Origin: Spirochaetae bacterium HGW-Spirochaetae-5
GTDB lineage: Bacteria > Spirochaetota > UBA4802 > UBA5550
Assembly: GCA_002839285.1 (NCBI GenBank)
Contig: PGXT01000023.1
Span: 1 to 59,144 of the forward strand
Length of the DNA stretch: 59,144 nucleotides
Direction: 5' to 3'
The position numbers were made by a program, and so were the translations under genes. The stretch's first letter is position 1. Every line of letters begins with the position of its first letter. Of this stretch, positions 1 through 9,201 are shown piece after piece. A model generated the notes under the pieces. The model was not told the DNA's origin and ran no database searches. It saw nothing but the letters and a program-made list of their open reading frames with translations.

Positions 1-1
1 T

Positions 2-142
2 CAAAAACAGGAAATCATGGAAAACATTAAATCTGAACCATATAGAGATGAAAATTTCAGTCTTTCCAGAGAGATAATTCTTGAGAATCGATTAAACAAA
101 ATCAAAGAAATTAAAGACAGGATTAAAGATAAGGCTAAATGA
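2..142 (+). CDS. C-terminal end of an unidentified protein (partial)
   Basis: The frame is open from the first complete codon at base 2 to a TGA at 140-142, giving about 46 residues of the C-terminus. The residues are strongly charged and helical in character, with many Lys, Glu and Ile, and end in KDRIKDKAK-like sequence. The start lies outside the window. It converges on, and overlaps by a few bases, the stop of the minus-strand gene at 135-1880. I do not recognise the family. Compact convergent packing and an intact frame support a real gene end. Confidence 0.5.
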   Translation, partial: QKQEIMENIKSEPYRDENFSLSREIILENRLNKIKEIKDRIKDKAK

Positions 143-1880
143 TATCATCAAGTTCATCGAAAATTGAACCTTCGGTTTTTACAGTTTTAGGTTCACCTGA
201 ATCTCTATTTTCCGGCTGTTTTTCGTTTTCATCGAATTCAAGTTTACCGGAAAGATCCCCTTCAGAACTTATTCTATGAGACAATGCCGATGCATAATTG
301 TATATGATTTCAATTGCTTCATAAATTTTCTTATTCTTTAGTTTTTTTTCACCCTCTATTTCATAGCTGAACTCAAGTATATCCTGAGGATTAGAAATAA
401 ATTTCATCCTTCCATTCATATCATCAATTAACACTTCAAATTCAGCCGCCAGATTATCCATTAAGGATTTTATTACCATTCTGGACATTGAACCGGCCTG
501 CTTTTTCTTCTTTGCTATTTCATCGAGACGCTTGGAATAAGCAATATACTGATTATTATTCATAGGTTTCTGATTGAATATCTTATTATATTCAATGAAT
601 GTATCATAATATGATCTGAACGCATCCTGACATTTTTTCAGCTGATTGAAGATATCCTGCATTTTGATTCTATAATCGATCTTTACATTTGTAGAAAAAT
701 CAATATTATACTTAATCTTGTTTGTGGTTAATATAAATGAATACTCTTTTTCAAATTCAAGGAAAAGCAGGTAGGCAAGCAGTACTTTATCTGTATTATT
801 CAGAAGCTCGAACTCACCTTTTTTATCGTAAATGGATCTTAATGAATTGATGTCCAGTCTGTACATCAGTTTCAGACCCTCTTTAACCGAGTCATTTTCA
901 ATTACTTTCTCATCGGGCTGCTCTGAATCTATCTGAAGATCAGGTTCTTCGGCGTAATCAACCTGCACTGATCTGCTGTCATCACGTCTTACACGATTAC
1001 CCGGTTTTTCAGACTGATAAATTGAAAGAATTTCTTCAATTACCTTATCAGTTTCTGTAAATAAAATACCGTGATAATGGCAGAATATTGTATGAAGCCG
1101 CGGATAAAGTTTATCGAACACAACAAACAAAGCATTTTTCAGATCTTTCTTTCTGATATTTTTATCTTTTTTTCCTTCACTATAAGAAATACTCATATCT
1201 ATTGCTTTTTCAAATGAGTTTAAAATTGAATTTTCATAAGATTTCAGGATAAAAAGTGGACGGAATAGTTCGTTAATTGAATCTCTCAATTCTGAAAGTG
1301 GCTGTGGAATGTCTGGAAAATTACGGTATGAATCGAGAATCTGATCAATTAAAATGGGCTGATAAAGATCACCGGCATTTTCACACAATTCATAATATAT
1401 AGGAGAAATTCTATCAAGGGAGCGGATAATTCTGTTCCCGGTTTTAGGATCTTTTTTGTAAAGAGAAAGAAAAATCATTTGAATCTCAATCAGAGATGGT
1501 TTATAATAATCATTAAATTTCTGAAAAAAAGAATTTTTAAAGAAAACAGTATTGAATCCGGTTACACCTAGAATTCTTAATCTCATTCTAATCCTGAATC
1601 TGTCAAAGGCGGATGAGGAACGTACCGGCATTGCAGATGAGATTTTTTTTTGAGAAACAACCCGTTGATTAGAGGGTACTCTTTTATTACTGTAATGCTC
1701 ATCCAGCCGCTGCTGATGCTGTTTCTGTTTATCTCTATCTATAACAAGACTTCTCCTGGCATCTCTGTCCGATATAACCTGTCCGCCGGCATCTTTGAAT
1801 TTATTAAACAGATCTTTACGCTGACTGTCATCTATTTCGTTTACTCTTAGATTCTGCTTTGTTTTATCAATTTCTTTCAT
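135..1880 (-). CDS. Hypothetical 581-aa charged, largely helical protein
   Basis: I do not recognise this protein. There is no signal peptide and no clear membrane segment, so it is probably cytoplasmic. Residues 1-90 are highly charged and rich in Arg, Asp, Lys and Gln, and look disordered. Residues 100-560 alternate hydrophobic and charged positions, as in an all-helical domain. The last 30 residues are acidic and end in FDELDDII. It stands alone and diverges from the dehydrogenase-fusion gene at 2052. The intervening 170 bases are AT-rich and probably hold both promoters. The long intact frame and normal amino-acid composition make it a real gene. A lineage-specific cytoplasmic protein is the best description. 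Confidence 0.75.
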   Translation of the reverse strand: MKEIDKTKQNLRVNEIDDSQRKDLFNKFKDAGGQVISDRDARRSLVIDRDKQKQHQQRLDEHYSNKRVPSNQRVVSQKKISSAMPVRSSSAFDRFRIRMRLRILGVTGFNTVFFKNSFFQKFNDYYKPSLIEIQMIFLSLYKKDPKTGNRIIRSLDRISPIYYELCENAGDLYQPILIDQILDSYRNFPDIPQPLSELRDSINELFRPLFILKSYENSILNSFEKAIDMSISYSEGKKDKNIRKKDLKNALFVVFDKLYPRLHTIFCHYHGILFTETDKVIEEILSIYQSEKPGNRVRRDDSRSVQVDYAEEPDLQIDSEQPDEKVIENDSVKEGLKLMYRLDINSLRSIYDKKGEFELLNNTDKVLLAYLLFLEFEKEYSFILTTNKIKYNIDFSTNVKIDYRIKMQDIFNQLKKCQDAFRSYYDTFIEYNKIFNQKPMNNNQYIAYSKRLDEIAKKKKQAGSMSRMVIKSLMDNLAAEFEVLIDDMNGRMKFISNPQDILEFSYEIEGEKKLKNKKIYEAIEIIYNYASALSHRISSEGDLSGKLEFDENEKQPENRDSGEPKTVKTEGSIFDELDDII

Positions 1881-2051
1881 TATAAGCCTGTTTAGTTTTT
1901 ATATAAGAGAATCTTAAAATTCTGTCTGAAATATAAAGTAATTCCTTCATAAAATTATGTAAAAAATATTAGCATAAGTCAATTATTTTATTGTTGATAA
2001 ATTACTGTTAAACTATATTGTTCTAATAGAATATTAAGCGGAGACCAGTTT

Positions 2052-3602
2052 ATGAAAAACATCGGAATAATCGGCGCAGGTATAATGGGTACTGATCTTG
2101 CACACATCACTGCAGAAGCCGGTTATCAGGTTAAAATTTTTGATAATAATACAAAAATAGCAGAGAATGCTATCAATCTCATACATGAGAGACTTGATAA
2201 ATATGTCAAAAAGGAACGTATAACAGAATCTGACAGAAAAAAAATTGAGAATCACATAAAGATTGCGTTCAACATGGAGGAATTATCTGATTCTGATATA
2301 CTTCTTGAAGCTGTAAGTGAAGATCTGCATGTAAAAAAAGTTATTTTTTCGCATCTAAATGAGATATGTTCGGCAGGGAGTATCCTTGCTTCTTTAACTT
2401 CATCTATATCAATTACTGATATTGCATCGGCAACAACACGCCCCGAATCTGTTATCGGGCTTCATTTTCTTAATCCGGCAAGAGTACTTAAACTGGTGGA
2501 AATTGTTCCGGGATTTTCCACAACCCGGGAAACAGTTGAAATGGCGAAATCTTTTCTTAAAAAGCTTGGCAAGGATTATATTGAAGCAAAAGACTATCCG
2601 GGATTCTATCTTAATAGAATTTTATATCCCATGATCAATGAGGCAATTTTTCTTCTCTATGAAGGGGGAACAAAACCTGAAATTATAGACAAGGCTATGA
2701 AAAAAGGGCTTAACCTTCCAATGGGGCCGCTTGAAATTGCTGATATGGTAGGACTTGATGTAATTCTCGGTATCGGAGAAGAGATGCTCAGAGGTTATTC
2801 AGATCATAAGTACAGACCCTGCCCTCTTCTGAGAAGATATGTAGCATCGGGTTACCTTGGTAAAAAGACAGGGAGAGGTTTTTACCTTTACTTAATTGCA
2901 TCGCAGTTCGAAGAGCTTGATAAACCACCTGAAGGCGCCCATGAAGGTCAGATCTTTTTTGGCGGTTTTGTGTCTATTGGTCTTCCATCTGGAGATCTGA
3001 TAACTGAAGAGGAAAATTTTGTAAAAGGTAATGTTTATACATTTGACGAAAGTGAAATAACAAAAGAACTGCTTGTAACACATCTGTCCTATGACTTCGG
3101 TCTATCCTTTGAATATATGCCCATCGACTATGTCGGAATTAAAACAAAACTCAAGAGAACGATAATAGTTCAAAGGACAATTTTCGGGGCGGATTTCCAG
3201 AACTGGAGCGAGACTCTTTACAGCAACTATTCAATACTTCTGGGACCTGCTTTTCACCTTACAAACAGAAAACAGTGGGATATAACCTTAACCCCGATGA
3301 TCGGATACGCATATGCAAAATATGCAGCAACCCCCATTGCCGCTGATCTTGTCAGCGGGTACAGCGGAGACAGAAAACGTGATGTAAACGGCATGACTTA
3401 CGGAGCGGAACTTAACCTGACAATCTATTTCAGCGGAGGACTTTATATATCCATAGGTACAGACTGGAATAAATATCCCCTCAGCTTCAGTCCGTCTTAC
3501 TCACTAGCACAGGGTGGAAAAACTTTTATGAATGGAAAAAGTTCAGGGAATATCCAGACTATTAATCTTGCCATATCTGCAGGTTACGCATTTGCAAATT
3601 AA
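2052..3602 (+). CDS. 3-hydroxyacyl-CoA dehydrogenase fused to an outer-membrane beta-barrel domain
   Basis: Residues 1-280 are a complete short 3-hydroxyacyl-CoA (3-hydroxybutyryl-CoA) dehydrogenase. It has the NAD-binding motif IGIIGAGIMG at the start, the catalytic HFLNP segment, the GFYLNRI and LPMGPLEIADMVGLD segments, and the terminal GKKTGRGFY where such enzymes normally stop. Instead of a stop codon the frame continues (LIASQFEEL) into about 232 residues with alternating aromatic and glycine-rich beta strands, ending in AISAGYAFAN like an outer-membrane barrel. No signal peptide precedes the barrel part, although LIASQ at the join resembles the tail of one. The dehydrogenase is cytoplasmic and the barrel needs Sec export, so the fusion makes no obvious sense as one product. 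A deletion or an assembly join is likely. The start ATG has GGAGA about 8 bases upstream. Confidence 0.8.
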   Translation: MKNIGIIGAGIMGTDLAHITAEAGYQVKIFDNNTKIAENAINLIHERLDKYVKKERITESDRKKIENHIKIAFNMEELSDSDILLEAVSEDLHVKKVIFSHLNEICSAGSILASLTSSISITDIASATTRPESVIGLHFLNPARVLKLVEIVPGFSTTRETVEMAKSFLKKLGKDYIEAKDYPGFYLNRILYPMINEAIFLLYEGGTKPEIIDKAMKKGLNLPMGPLEIADMVGLDVILGIGEEMLRGYSDHKYRPCPLLRRYVASGYLGKKTGRGFYLYLIASQFEELDKPPEGAHEGQIFFGGFVSIGLPSGDLITEEENFVKGNVYTFDESEITKELLVTHLSYDFGLSFEYMPIDYVGIKTKLKRTIIVQRTIFGADFQNWSETLYSNYSILLGPAFHLTNRKQWDITLTPMIGYAYAKYAATPIAADLVSGYSGDRKRDVNGMTYGAELNLTIYFSGGLYISIGTDWNKYPLSFSPSYSLAQGGKTFMNGKSSGNIQTINLAISAGYAFAN

Positions 3603-4588
3603 TTCTCTCTGTTCAGTATGTTATTTATAAATTTCACCGCATTTAAAGTTACCCATCTGCTTCTTCCTTTTTTTTCCTTTATCATTCCCTGAAGAGTATT
3701 TTCACAATCCCAGGAACCGTCTATGTTCTGTCTTTTTATAACATAATTAAACAATTCACCGGATATTGATTTTACACCATTACCGGTTTCAGAGACTAAT
3801 ACAAGCCCGGAAAGATAATCGTATTGCGACATGATGGGATAACCGGCTTTATTAAAAATAATATTATTCCCGCAAAGGAGTTTAACTCCGGAGTTAATAA
3901 AAAAATTATTTCTTATAAAAAAATCTGAACCTTTTTTTATTTCATCATCATGGCTATTATTGCCGGCCTGGATTAATGCTTTTAAACAGGAATATGAAGC
4001 TGCTGGACAACTTGTTACTTTATTATCATTTTCGTATTTCAAACCATTACCGGAACCGTTCAAAAATATAAGTTTCATTACATCGCAGAATCCTGCAACG
4101 GGGCAATGAAGCCATCCTCCGTCACTTCTCTGATTTTCTACAATCCAATTCAATCCTGAAGAAGTACGGGAATCTGTTACTCCGCTTTTTAACAAAGAAT
4201 AGACCATATTACCGGTTCGACACCCCACTGCATCGACTAATTTAAAACCGAAACGGAATCCTCCGTTATCAAGCTGGGTTCTGCTGCAGAGATAATCAGC
4301 AGTGGTATTAATAAATTCAGATGTGTTTTTATAACCGCAAGCAGCGGCATAAAGATAAAACCAGACCGATCCGCGGTAGTAAAGATCGGGATGATTTGTA
4401 TCTCCGAGAATACCATTAAATGTATTTTTTTTGAAATATTGTGTTAACTCTGATTCTGCAAGTTCATCATAAATTTTATCTACTTCAATTACTTTTAAAA
4501 CTTCACTCTTAACAAGATATGAAACAGCCGGATTTTCACCATCAGTAAGCCATGGAACAGGATCCATCTTCATGTATTTATTTAACAT
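3599..4588 (-). CDS. Alpha-alpha toroid (prenyltransferase/squalene-oxidase-repeat-like) protein
   Basis: This 329-residue soluble protein has repeated Q..DGG(F/W) motifs: QLDNGGFRF, QRSDGGW and QNIDGSW. These are typical of the alpha-alpha toroid shared by terpene cyclases, protein prenyltransferases and related proteins. It is much shorter than squalene-hopene cyclase (about 630 residues), and I see no DXDD cyclase motif, so catalysis is uncertain. Several Cys and His residues (for example WLHCPVAGFCD) could bind metal. The start overlaps the end of ispD by 7 bases, so the two are translated together. That neighbour hints at an isoprenoid substrate, but this is inference. Its 3' end overlaps the tail of the fusion gene at 3602. 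Confidence 0.65.
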   Translation of the reverse strand: MLNKYMKMDPVPWLTDGENPAVSYLVKSEVLKVIEVDKIYDELAESELTQYFKKNTFNGILGDTNHPDLYYRGSVWFYLYAAACGYKNTSEFINTTADYLCSRTQLDNGGFRFGFKLVDAVGCRTGNMVYSLLKSGVTDSRTSSGLNWIVENQRSDGGWLHCPVAGFCDVMKLIFLNGSGNGLKYENDNKVTSCPAASYSCLKALIQAGNNSHDDEIKKGSDFFIRNNFFINSGVKLLCGNNIIFNKAGYPIMSQYDYLSGLVLVSETGNGVKSISGELFNYVIKRQNIDGSWDCENTLQGMIKEKKGRSRWVTLNAVKFINNILNREN

Positions 4589-5274
4589 TCAGTGCCATCT
4601 TTAATTAAAAATTCTGCGAATCTGAAATCGAGTTCAGTTGTAATCTTTATATTTTTAATAGAACCATCAATTGCATTAATAGCATGCCCCATATTAAATA
4701 CAAGAGAGATATCATCGGTTACCGCCCTACTCCTGTTCTGTCTCTGCAGATCATGAGCCTGCCTGATTAATTTATAACGGAATCCCTGAGGTGTCTGTGC
4801 GGAGTAGACAGTTTTCCTTTCAGGAATTCTTTCAACTATTGAATTCTGTATTAATGCAACTGTATCTGCAGATGGAATATATGTACCGCATGCTCCTGAA
4901 ATTTTTACATTATTAATTATTTCAATTATAATTTTTCCAGTTACAAAGGGACGGGCCGCATCATGAAATAGAAAAATATCATCTTCATTGAATACAGATG
5001 AAATCAGCGCATTATATGAAGAATCAGATCTCTCCTCCCCCCCCTCAATAAATGACTGAATTTTAGGATAATCCGACGCTGGGAACAGATTCTTTATTTC
5101 ATCAATGAGACTCTTTTCTGAAACTATTATTATTTTATCTATCATGTCGATTTTATGAAAAGTATCAACGGACCATGATATTACAGGTTTATTCCCAAGA
5201 ATCAGCATCTGCTTCGGTTTTGTACCACCAAGGCGCAATCCCTTTCCGCCGGCAAGTATAACGGCAATATTCAT
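4582..5274 (-). CDS. ispD: 2-C-methyl-D-erythritol 4-phosphate cytidylyltransferase (IspD)
   Basis: IspD transfers CMP from CTP to MEP, the third step of the non-mevalonate isoprenoid pathway. The protein is 230 residues, the usual length. It has the nucleotide-binding start ILAGGKGLRLGG followed by KPKQ, the HDAARPF motif, QTPQGFR, and TDDISLV near the C-terminus. The related TarI family (ribitol-phosphate cytidylyltransferase) shares these motifs. TarI would be expected beside teichoic-acid genes, and none are here, so IspD is preferred. It is the first gene of a two-gene minus-strand unit with the toroid protein. The gap to the divergent mogA gene is about 90 bases. Confidence 0.85.
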   Translation of the reverse strand: MNIAVILAGGKGLRLGGTKPKQMLILGNKPVISWSVDTFHKIDMIDKIIIVSEKSLIDEIKNLFPASDYPKIQSFIEGGEERSDSSYNALISSVFNEDDIFLFHDAARPFVTGKIIIEIINNVKISGACGTYIPSADTVALIQNSIVERIPERKTVYSAQTPQGFRYKLIRQAHDLQRQNRSRAVTDDISLVFNMGHAINAIDGSIKNIKITTELDFRFAEFLIKDGTEC

Positions 5275-5362
5275 TAATTATTATTCTCCGTGGGAATAAA
5301 TTTTCGTTGATGTATAATCACTATTCTTTTAATATATTTCAATTAGAAAAAGTGTGGTTTAT

Positions 5363-5875
5363 ATGAATAATACAAAAATTGGTATAATAACAGTGAGCGA
5401 CAGATCATCCAGAGGTGAAAGAGATGATTTATCCGGTCCGGAAATAAAAAAGTGGAGTGAAAAAATGAACTTCACAGTTGTAGAAGAGGTTATTATCCCG
5501 GATGAAGCTGATGTTATAAAAAAGACCCTCATTGAATTATCCGACAAGGGAATTGATCTTATACTCACTACAGGAGGAACAGGTTTTGCTCCCAGGGATG
5601 TTACTCCGGAAGCTACAAGAGCAGTTATAGAGAGAGAAGCTCCCGGTTTCGCAGAGGTTATGCGAATGAGATCACTTCAGATAACACCACATGCTATGCT
5701 TTCACGCGCCGTATCCGGTATAAGAAAAAATACTCTGATAATAAATCTCCCCGGCAGTCCTAAGGGTGCCCGTGAGAATCTGGAATTTATCGAAAGTGCA
5801 ATCCCTCATGCTGTAAAACTTCTTAAGAATGAAGTTAAAGATTGTGCGGAAGAGATGAAGAAAACTCATGCTTAG
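5363..5875 (+). CDS. mogA: Molybdopterin adenylyltransferase (MogA/MoaB family)
   Basis: MogA adenylates molybdopterin before molybdenum insertion during molybdenum cofactor synthesis in the cytoplasm. This 170-residue protein has the family landmarks: TVSDRSSRGERDDLSGP near the start, the substrate loop TTGGTGFAPRDVTPEAT, SRAVSGIR, and LPGSPKGARENLEFI. An in-frame GTG lies three codons upstream at 5354, but neither start has a strong ribosome-binding site. ATG 5363 fits the family start better. It is the first gene of an overlapping trio with a macrodomain gene and pyrF. The partner enzyme MoeA is encoded separately at 17170. MoaB from other bacteria is very similar, so the exact name is less sure than the family. 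Confidence 0.85.
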   Translation: MNNTKIGIITVSDRSSRGERDDLSGPEIKKWSEKMNFTVVEEVIIPDEADVIKKTLIELSDKGIDLILTTGGTGFAPRDVTPEATRAVIEREAPGFAEVMRMRSLQITPHAMLSRAVSGIRKNTLIINLPGSPKGARENLEFIESAIPHAVKLLKNEVKDCAEEMKKTHA

Positions 5876-6410
5876 AAAAGATATTTTTTCATGTATTACC
5901 ATAAAAAAAGGTGATATAACTACAGAGACTTCCGATGCAATTGTTAATGCCGCCAATACTTCACTCCTTGGCGGAGGCGGAGTAGACGGGGCAATCCATA
6001 AAGCTGCCGGACCGGGACTTCTGGAAGAGTGCAGAAAATTCAACGGATGCAGACCGGGTGAAGCGAGAATTACTGCAGGTTATAACCTTAAGGCAAAATT
6101 TGTTATTCACACTCCGGGACCGATATACAAGGATGGTAAGAGCAGCGAGCCTGAAATACTCCGAAGCTCCTACTGGAATTCATTGATGCTTGTAAAAGAG
6201 AATAATCTTAAATCAGTATCCTTTCCGGCAATATCAACAGGTGTTTACAGATATCCGAAAGATGCTGCAGCTGAAATTGCAATTGAAACTGCTGTCAGTT
6301 TTATTGAAAAAGAAGAGTATCCCGTTGATATCTCTTTCATTCTTTTTGATAATGACAATTACGAAATATATATAAAAACTCTGGAAGATAAAAAGAATGA
6401 ACTACATTGA
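5868..6410 (+). CDS. Macrodomain protein, O-acetyl-ADP-ribose deacetylase-like (YmdB type)
   Basis: A single macrodomain of 180 residues. It has the N-terminal GDITTETSDAIVNAANTSLLGGGGVDGAIH segment that holds the ADP-ribose and the catalytic Asn/Asp residues. It also has the FPAISTGVYRYP loop that grips the diphosphate. Members of this class remove acetyl or ADP-ribose groups from small molecules or proteins. The start ATG overlaps the end of mogA by 8 bases, and the end overlaps pyrF by 14 bases, so the three are translationally coupled. The operon gives no direct clue to the substrate. Family assignment is firm; the exact substrate is not. Confidence 0.9.
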   Translation: MLRKDIFSCITIKKGDITTETSDAIVNAANTSLLGGGGVDGAIHKAAGPGLLEECRKFNGCRPGEARITAGYNLKAKFVIHTPGPIYKDGKSSEPEILRSSYWNSLMLVKENNLKSVSFPAISTGVYRYPKDAAAEIAIETAVSFIEKEEYPVDISFILFDNDNYEIYIKTLEDKKNELH

Positions 6411-7239
6411 TCTGCTGAAAAACAGCGCTGAAAAATACTCAAGTATTGTATGTATGGGTCTTGATCCTGTAATTGAAGATATCCCGGAAGATGCAGGAAC
6501 CCACGGCGAGAGGATATTCAGATTTTATGAAAATATTCTGAATAAACACATTCAGAAAAATATCTTCCCCGGAGCAGTAAAACCTAATTATGCATTTTAT
6601 GCCCAATATGGAATAGATGGAATTTCCGCTCTGGAAAAGATTATGAAAATTTATAAAGCAGCAGGCATACCTGTTATTCTCGATTATAAAAGAGGAGACA
6701 TTGGTAAAACTGCAAAGGCATACGCAAAGGAGGCGTTTGACTTTTTCGATGCTGATTCTGTTACACTATCTCCATTTCTCGGATACGATTCTATTGAGCC
6801 ATATATCAAAGAGTACCCGGATAAAGGCTATTATATATTGACTAAAACCTCCAACAGCAGTTCAGGTGAGATTCAGGATATTAAATCTGATAATAAAGAG
6901 ATTTTTATTCACGTTGCTGAACTGATTTTAAAATGGTATCATCCCGGAATCGGCTCTGTAGCAGGTGCTACTTATCCTGAACAGCTTGAAAAAATTTCCA
7001 ATATCTTTATCGGCTCAGGTAAAGAAATTCCATTTCTTATTCCCGGCGCAGGTACTCAGGGCGGGAGTATTGAAGAGGTAATAAAAGTTATTAAAAGATC
7101 TTCTGATATCAGAATACACAGGATAAACGCTTCGAGTTCACTGAATTATGCCTATAAAACATTTAAAGATTTAAAATATGACGATGCATCTGTTGAAGCA
7201 CTGAAAAAGATGAACGACGAGATTAACGGATTGAGTTAA
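6397..7239 (+). CDS. pyrF: Orotidine 5'-phosphate decarboxylase, type 2 (PyrF)
   Basis: PyrF decarboxylates OMP to UMP, the last step of pyrimidine synthesis. The protein is 280 residues, the length of the longer 'type 2' family rather than the roughly 235-residue E. coli type. It carries the catalytic Lys-Asp tetrad segment DYKRGDIGKTAKAYA, the opening MGLDPVIEDIP, the substrate-binding VKPNYAFY, and PGAGTQGG near the C-terminus. It overlaps the macrodomain gene by 14 bases and is the last gene of the mogA-macrodomain-pyrF unit. It converges on the radical SAM gene, whose stop is only a few bases away. Confidence 0.92.
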   Translation: MNYIDLLKNSAEKYSSIVCMGLDPVIEDIPEDAGTHGERIFRFYENILNKHIQKNIFPGAVKPNYAFYAQYGIDGISALEKIMKIYKAAGIPVILDYKRGDIGKTAKAYAKEAFDFFDADSVTLSPFLGYDSIEPYIKEYPDKGYYILTKTSNSSSGEIQDIKSDNKEIFIHVAELILKWYHPGIGSVAGATYPEQLEKISNIFIGSGKEIPFLIPGAGTQGGSIEEVIKVIKRSSDIRIHRINASSSLNYAYKTFKDLKYDDASVEALKKMNDEINGLS

Positions 7240-7242
7240 AAA

Positions 7243-9120
7243 CTAAATCTGTTTCAAACCGAAATTAAAAGGAAATTTTACTGCATCTAACCCGAGATCA
7301 TTGTAAAACGCCTCCATCTCATTCTCATTTTTAAATGCGACATACTCAGGGTTTTCATTATATGCAGAAAGCAGGAACTCTTTAATTTCAGGATACATAC
7401 CATTTTCAATCAGTAACGGTATGTCATTAAAATCATTTTTTAGAATTTCATTAAGAGTCGAATTATTAACTTTTAAAACAGGATTGATGAAACTGTATTT
7501 TTTTACAGTATCGAGATATTTCGTCATACTTTCAGTTATATGAAAAAAGTGAAAAATTGCACCTTCAGAAAATGAATTAAAAACATTTAATCTTCTGTAG
7601 AAATTGTCTTTTTCATAATCTTTCACAATCTTAATTATAGAAGCATCATCCAGTAAATCACCTGTATATAAAACTATATTATACAGTCTCCCCTGATCAG
7701 CTCCCTCAATAAATTGATTCAATTGACTGTAAAAACTTTCAGCATCATTAACTGTAATATGTAGATCTGTAACTATGGTATCTACTTCGCTGGAGATTTT
7801 GTTCACCGGCCATGTAGAGGTATCACTGTTAAAAACAAGTCCCCGGGTAAATAATGAATCCGAGGGATTGGTAAAATCTGGAAGATAAAAAACCTTCGCC
7901 GACATACCGGTTTTCTTCTCCATATGTAATGACAACTGTTTTATATTTTCAGCCTTAAAGTTCCACCCCTCAATAAAATAATATGGAGGTTTATTCTGGA
8001 ATGAAATTTTATCCTTTTCACTCTTCTCTCTTATTGCTGTTCCCGGAAGTATCATCAATGGATATAATTCAATAAAATCGCCGAATCCTCTATCGCATAA
8101 AACATCTATTGTTTTAATAAAACTTTTTAAATCATCTCCCGGCAGTCCCGGTATAATGCCGATTTTCAAATCGATTCCCGCCTCAGCAAGATTTTCAATT
8201 CCATCAAGCTCTTTTTCCGGATCTGTATCCCGCTGTACACTTCCAAGAGCTTTTTTGTTCATTGACTGGAGGCCCACTTCAAGACTGCGGAAACCGGCAT
8301 CGTACATCAACTCTGCAATTTCTGGTGTAATCCGGTCCGTTCTGATCTCAGTATGAAGATTTACCTGATGATTCATACTTTTTAAAGTTTTTAAATTGGA
8401 TATAAAATCCTTTGAGCGGTCAAAAGTGGGGCTTAATATATAAATTTCTTTTATCTCTTTTCTATTTTTGATAACATCCGTTAAAATAGTAAAAGGGAGC
8501 TCCCTTACCTTCTGCTGATTTTTTGAATAAAAACAGTAGCTGCACTTATATGGACAGCCGCGGGTCAGCTCTATAAAAACAGAACCGTCAACAAGAGTGT
8601 TAAGACGATTTGCAGAGAGAGGCTCTACAATATTCTCTTCGCTTACAAGTTCCTGCCCCGACTGAACCGCAACTGAATTGTTCTCTACATTAATATACCG
8701 GATATCACGCCCGGATAAAAAAGATTCAAAGAACCACTCCCCTTCCCCTGAGATAAAAATGTCAACTTCAGGATGATGAGATGACAAAGCTATACTCCCC
8801 TCTGATATCTCCGGACCACCAAAAAGAATTAATACAGAGTCAAGGCTGTCGCGAATCATTCCCGACAGACGGAGATTACGCTCAACATTCCACAGATATG
8901 AAGTAAAACAGATAACATCGGGTGATTCTGAAACTGCATATTTTGTAATCATTTCGTCGGAGCAGAAGTTTGACAGTACCGATGGAAGAGTCCGGCATAT
9001 AACATCATTAAAATTCTTTTTAATATATGATGATATTACTGCAGAAGCATAGTCGATGTTCCCGTTTACATAGCCGTAAGAATGATCGATAAGAGGTAAT
9101 TGAATAAATAGTATTTTCAT
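7243..9120 (-). CDS. B12-binding-domain radical SAM protein
   Basis: The 625-residue protein starts with a cobalamin-binding-like Rossmann domain (residues 1-150: ILFIQLPL, then VICFTSYLWN and LFGGPEIS). The radical SAM core follows, with the canonical CX3CX2C cluster motif in TRGCPYKCSYCFYS near residue 190 and the SAM-binding segments GLQSMNKKALG and IIPGLPGD. About 220 further residues form a C-terminal region I cannot match. The layout resembles the large B12-radical SAM class whose members include methyltransferases, methylthiotransferases and BchE-like enzymes. The substrate cannot be read from sequence. It stands alone, convergent with pyrF. The 290 bases upstream hold palindromic repeats. 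Confidence 0.85.
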   Translation of the reverse strand: MKILFIQLPLIDHSYGYVNGNIDYASAVISSYIKKNFNDVICRTLPSVLSNFCSDEMITKYAVSESPDVICFTSYLWNVERNLRLSGMIRDSLDSVLILFGGPEISEGSIALSSHHPEVDIFISGEGEWFFESFLSGRDIRYINVENNSVAVQSGQELVSEENIVEPLSANRLNTLVDGSVFIELTRGCPYKCSYCFYSKNQQKVRELPFTILTDVIKNRKEIKEIYILSPTFDRSKDFISNLKTLKSMNHQVNLHTEIRTDRITPEIAELMYDAGFRSLEVGLQSMNKKALGSVQRDTDPEKELDGIENLAEAGIDLKIGIIPGLPGDDLKSFIKTIDVLCDRGFGDFIELYPLMILPGTAIREKSEKDKISFQNKPPYYFIEGWNFKAENIKQLSLHMEKKTGMSAKVFYLPDFTNPSDSLFTRGLVFNSDTSTWPVNKISSEVDTIVTDLHITVNDAESFYSQLNQFIEGADQGRLYNIVLYTGDLLDDASIIKIVKDYEKDNFYRRLNVFNSFSEGAIFHFFHITESMTKYLDTVKKYSFINPVLKVNNSTLNEILKNDFNDIPLLIENGMYPEIKEFLLSAYNENPEYVAFKNENEMEAFYNDLGLDAVKFPFNFGLKQI

Positions 9121-9201
9121 AAATTCCTAAAAACAGTCTTGTAATTATTAATTGAATAATGTATAATGTAACTTCTTATAATTTACCAAAGCAAACTTTA
9201 C

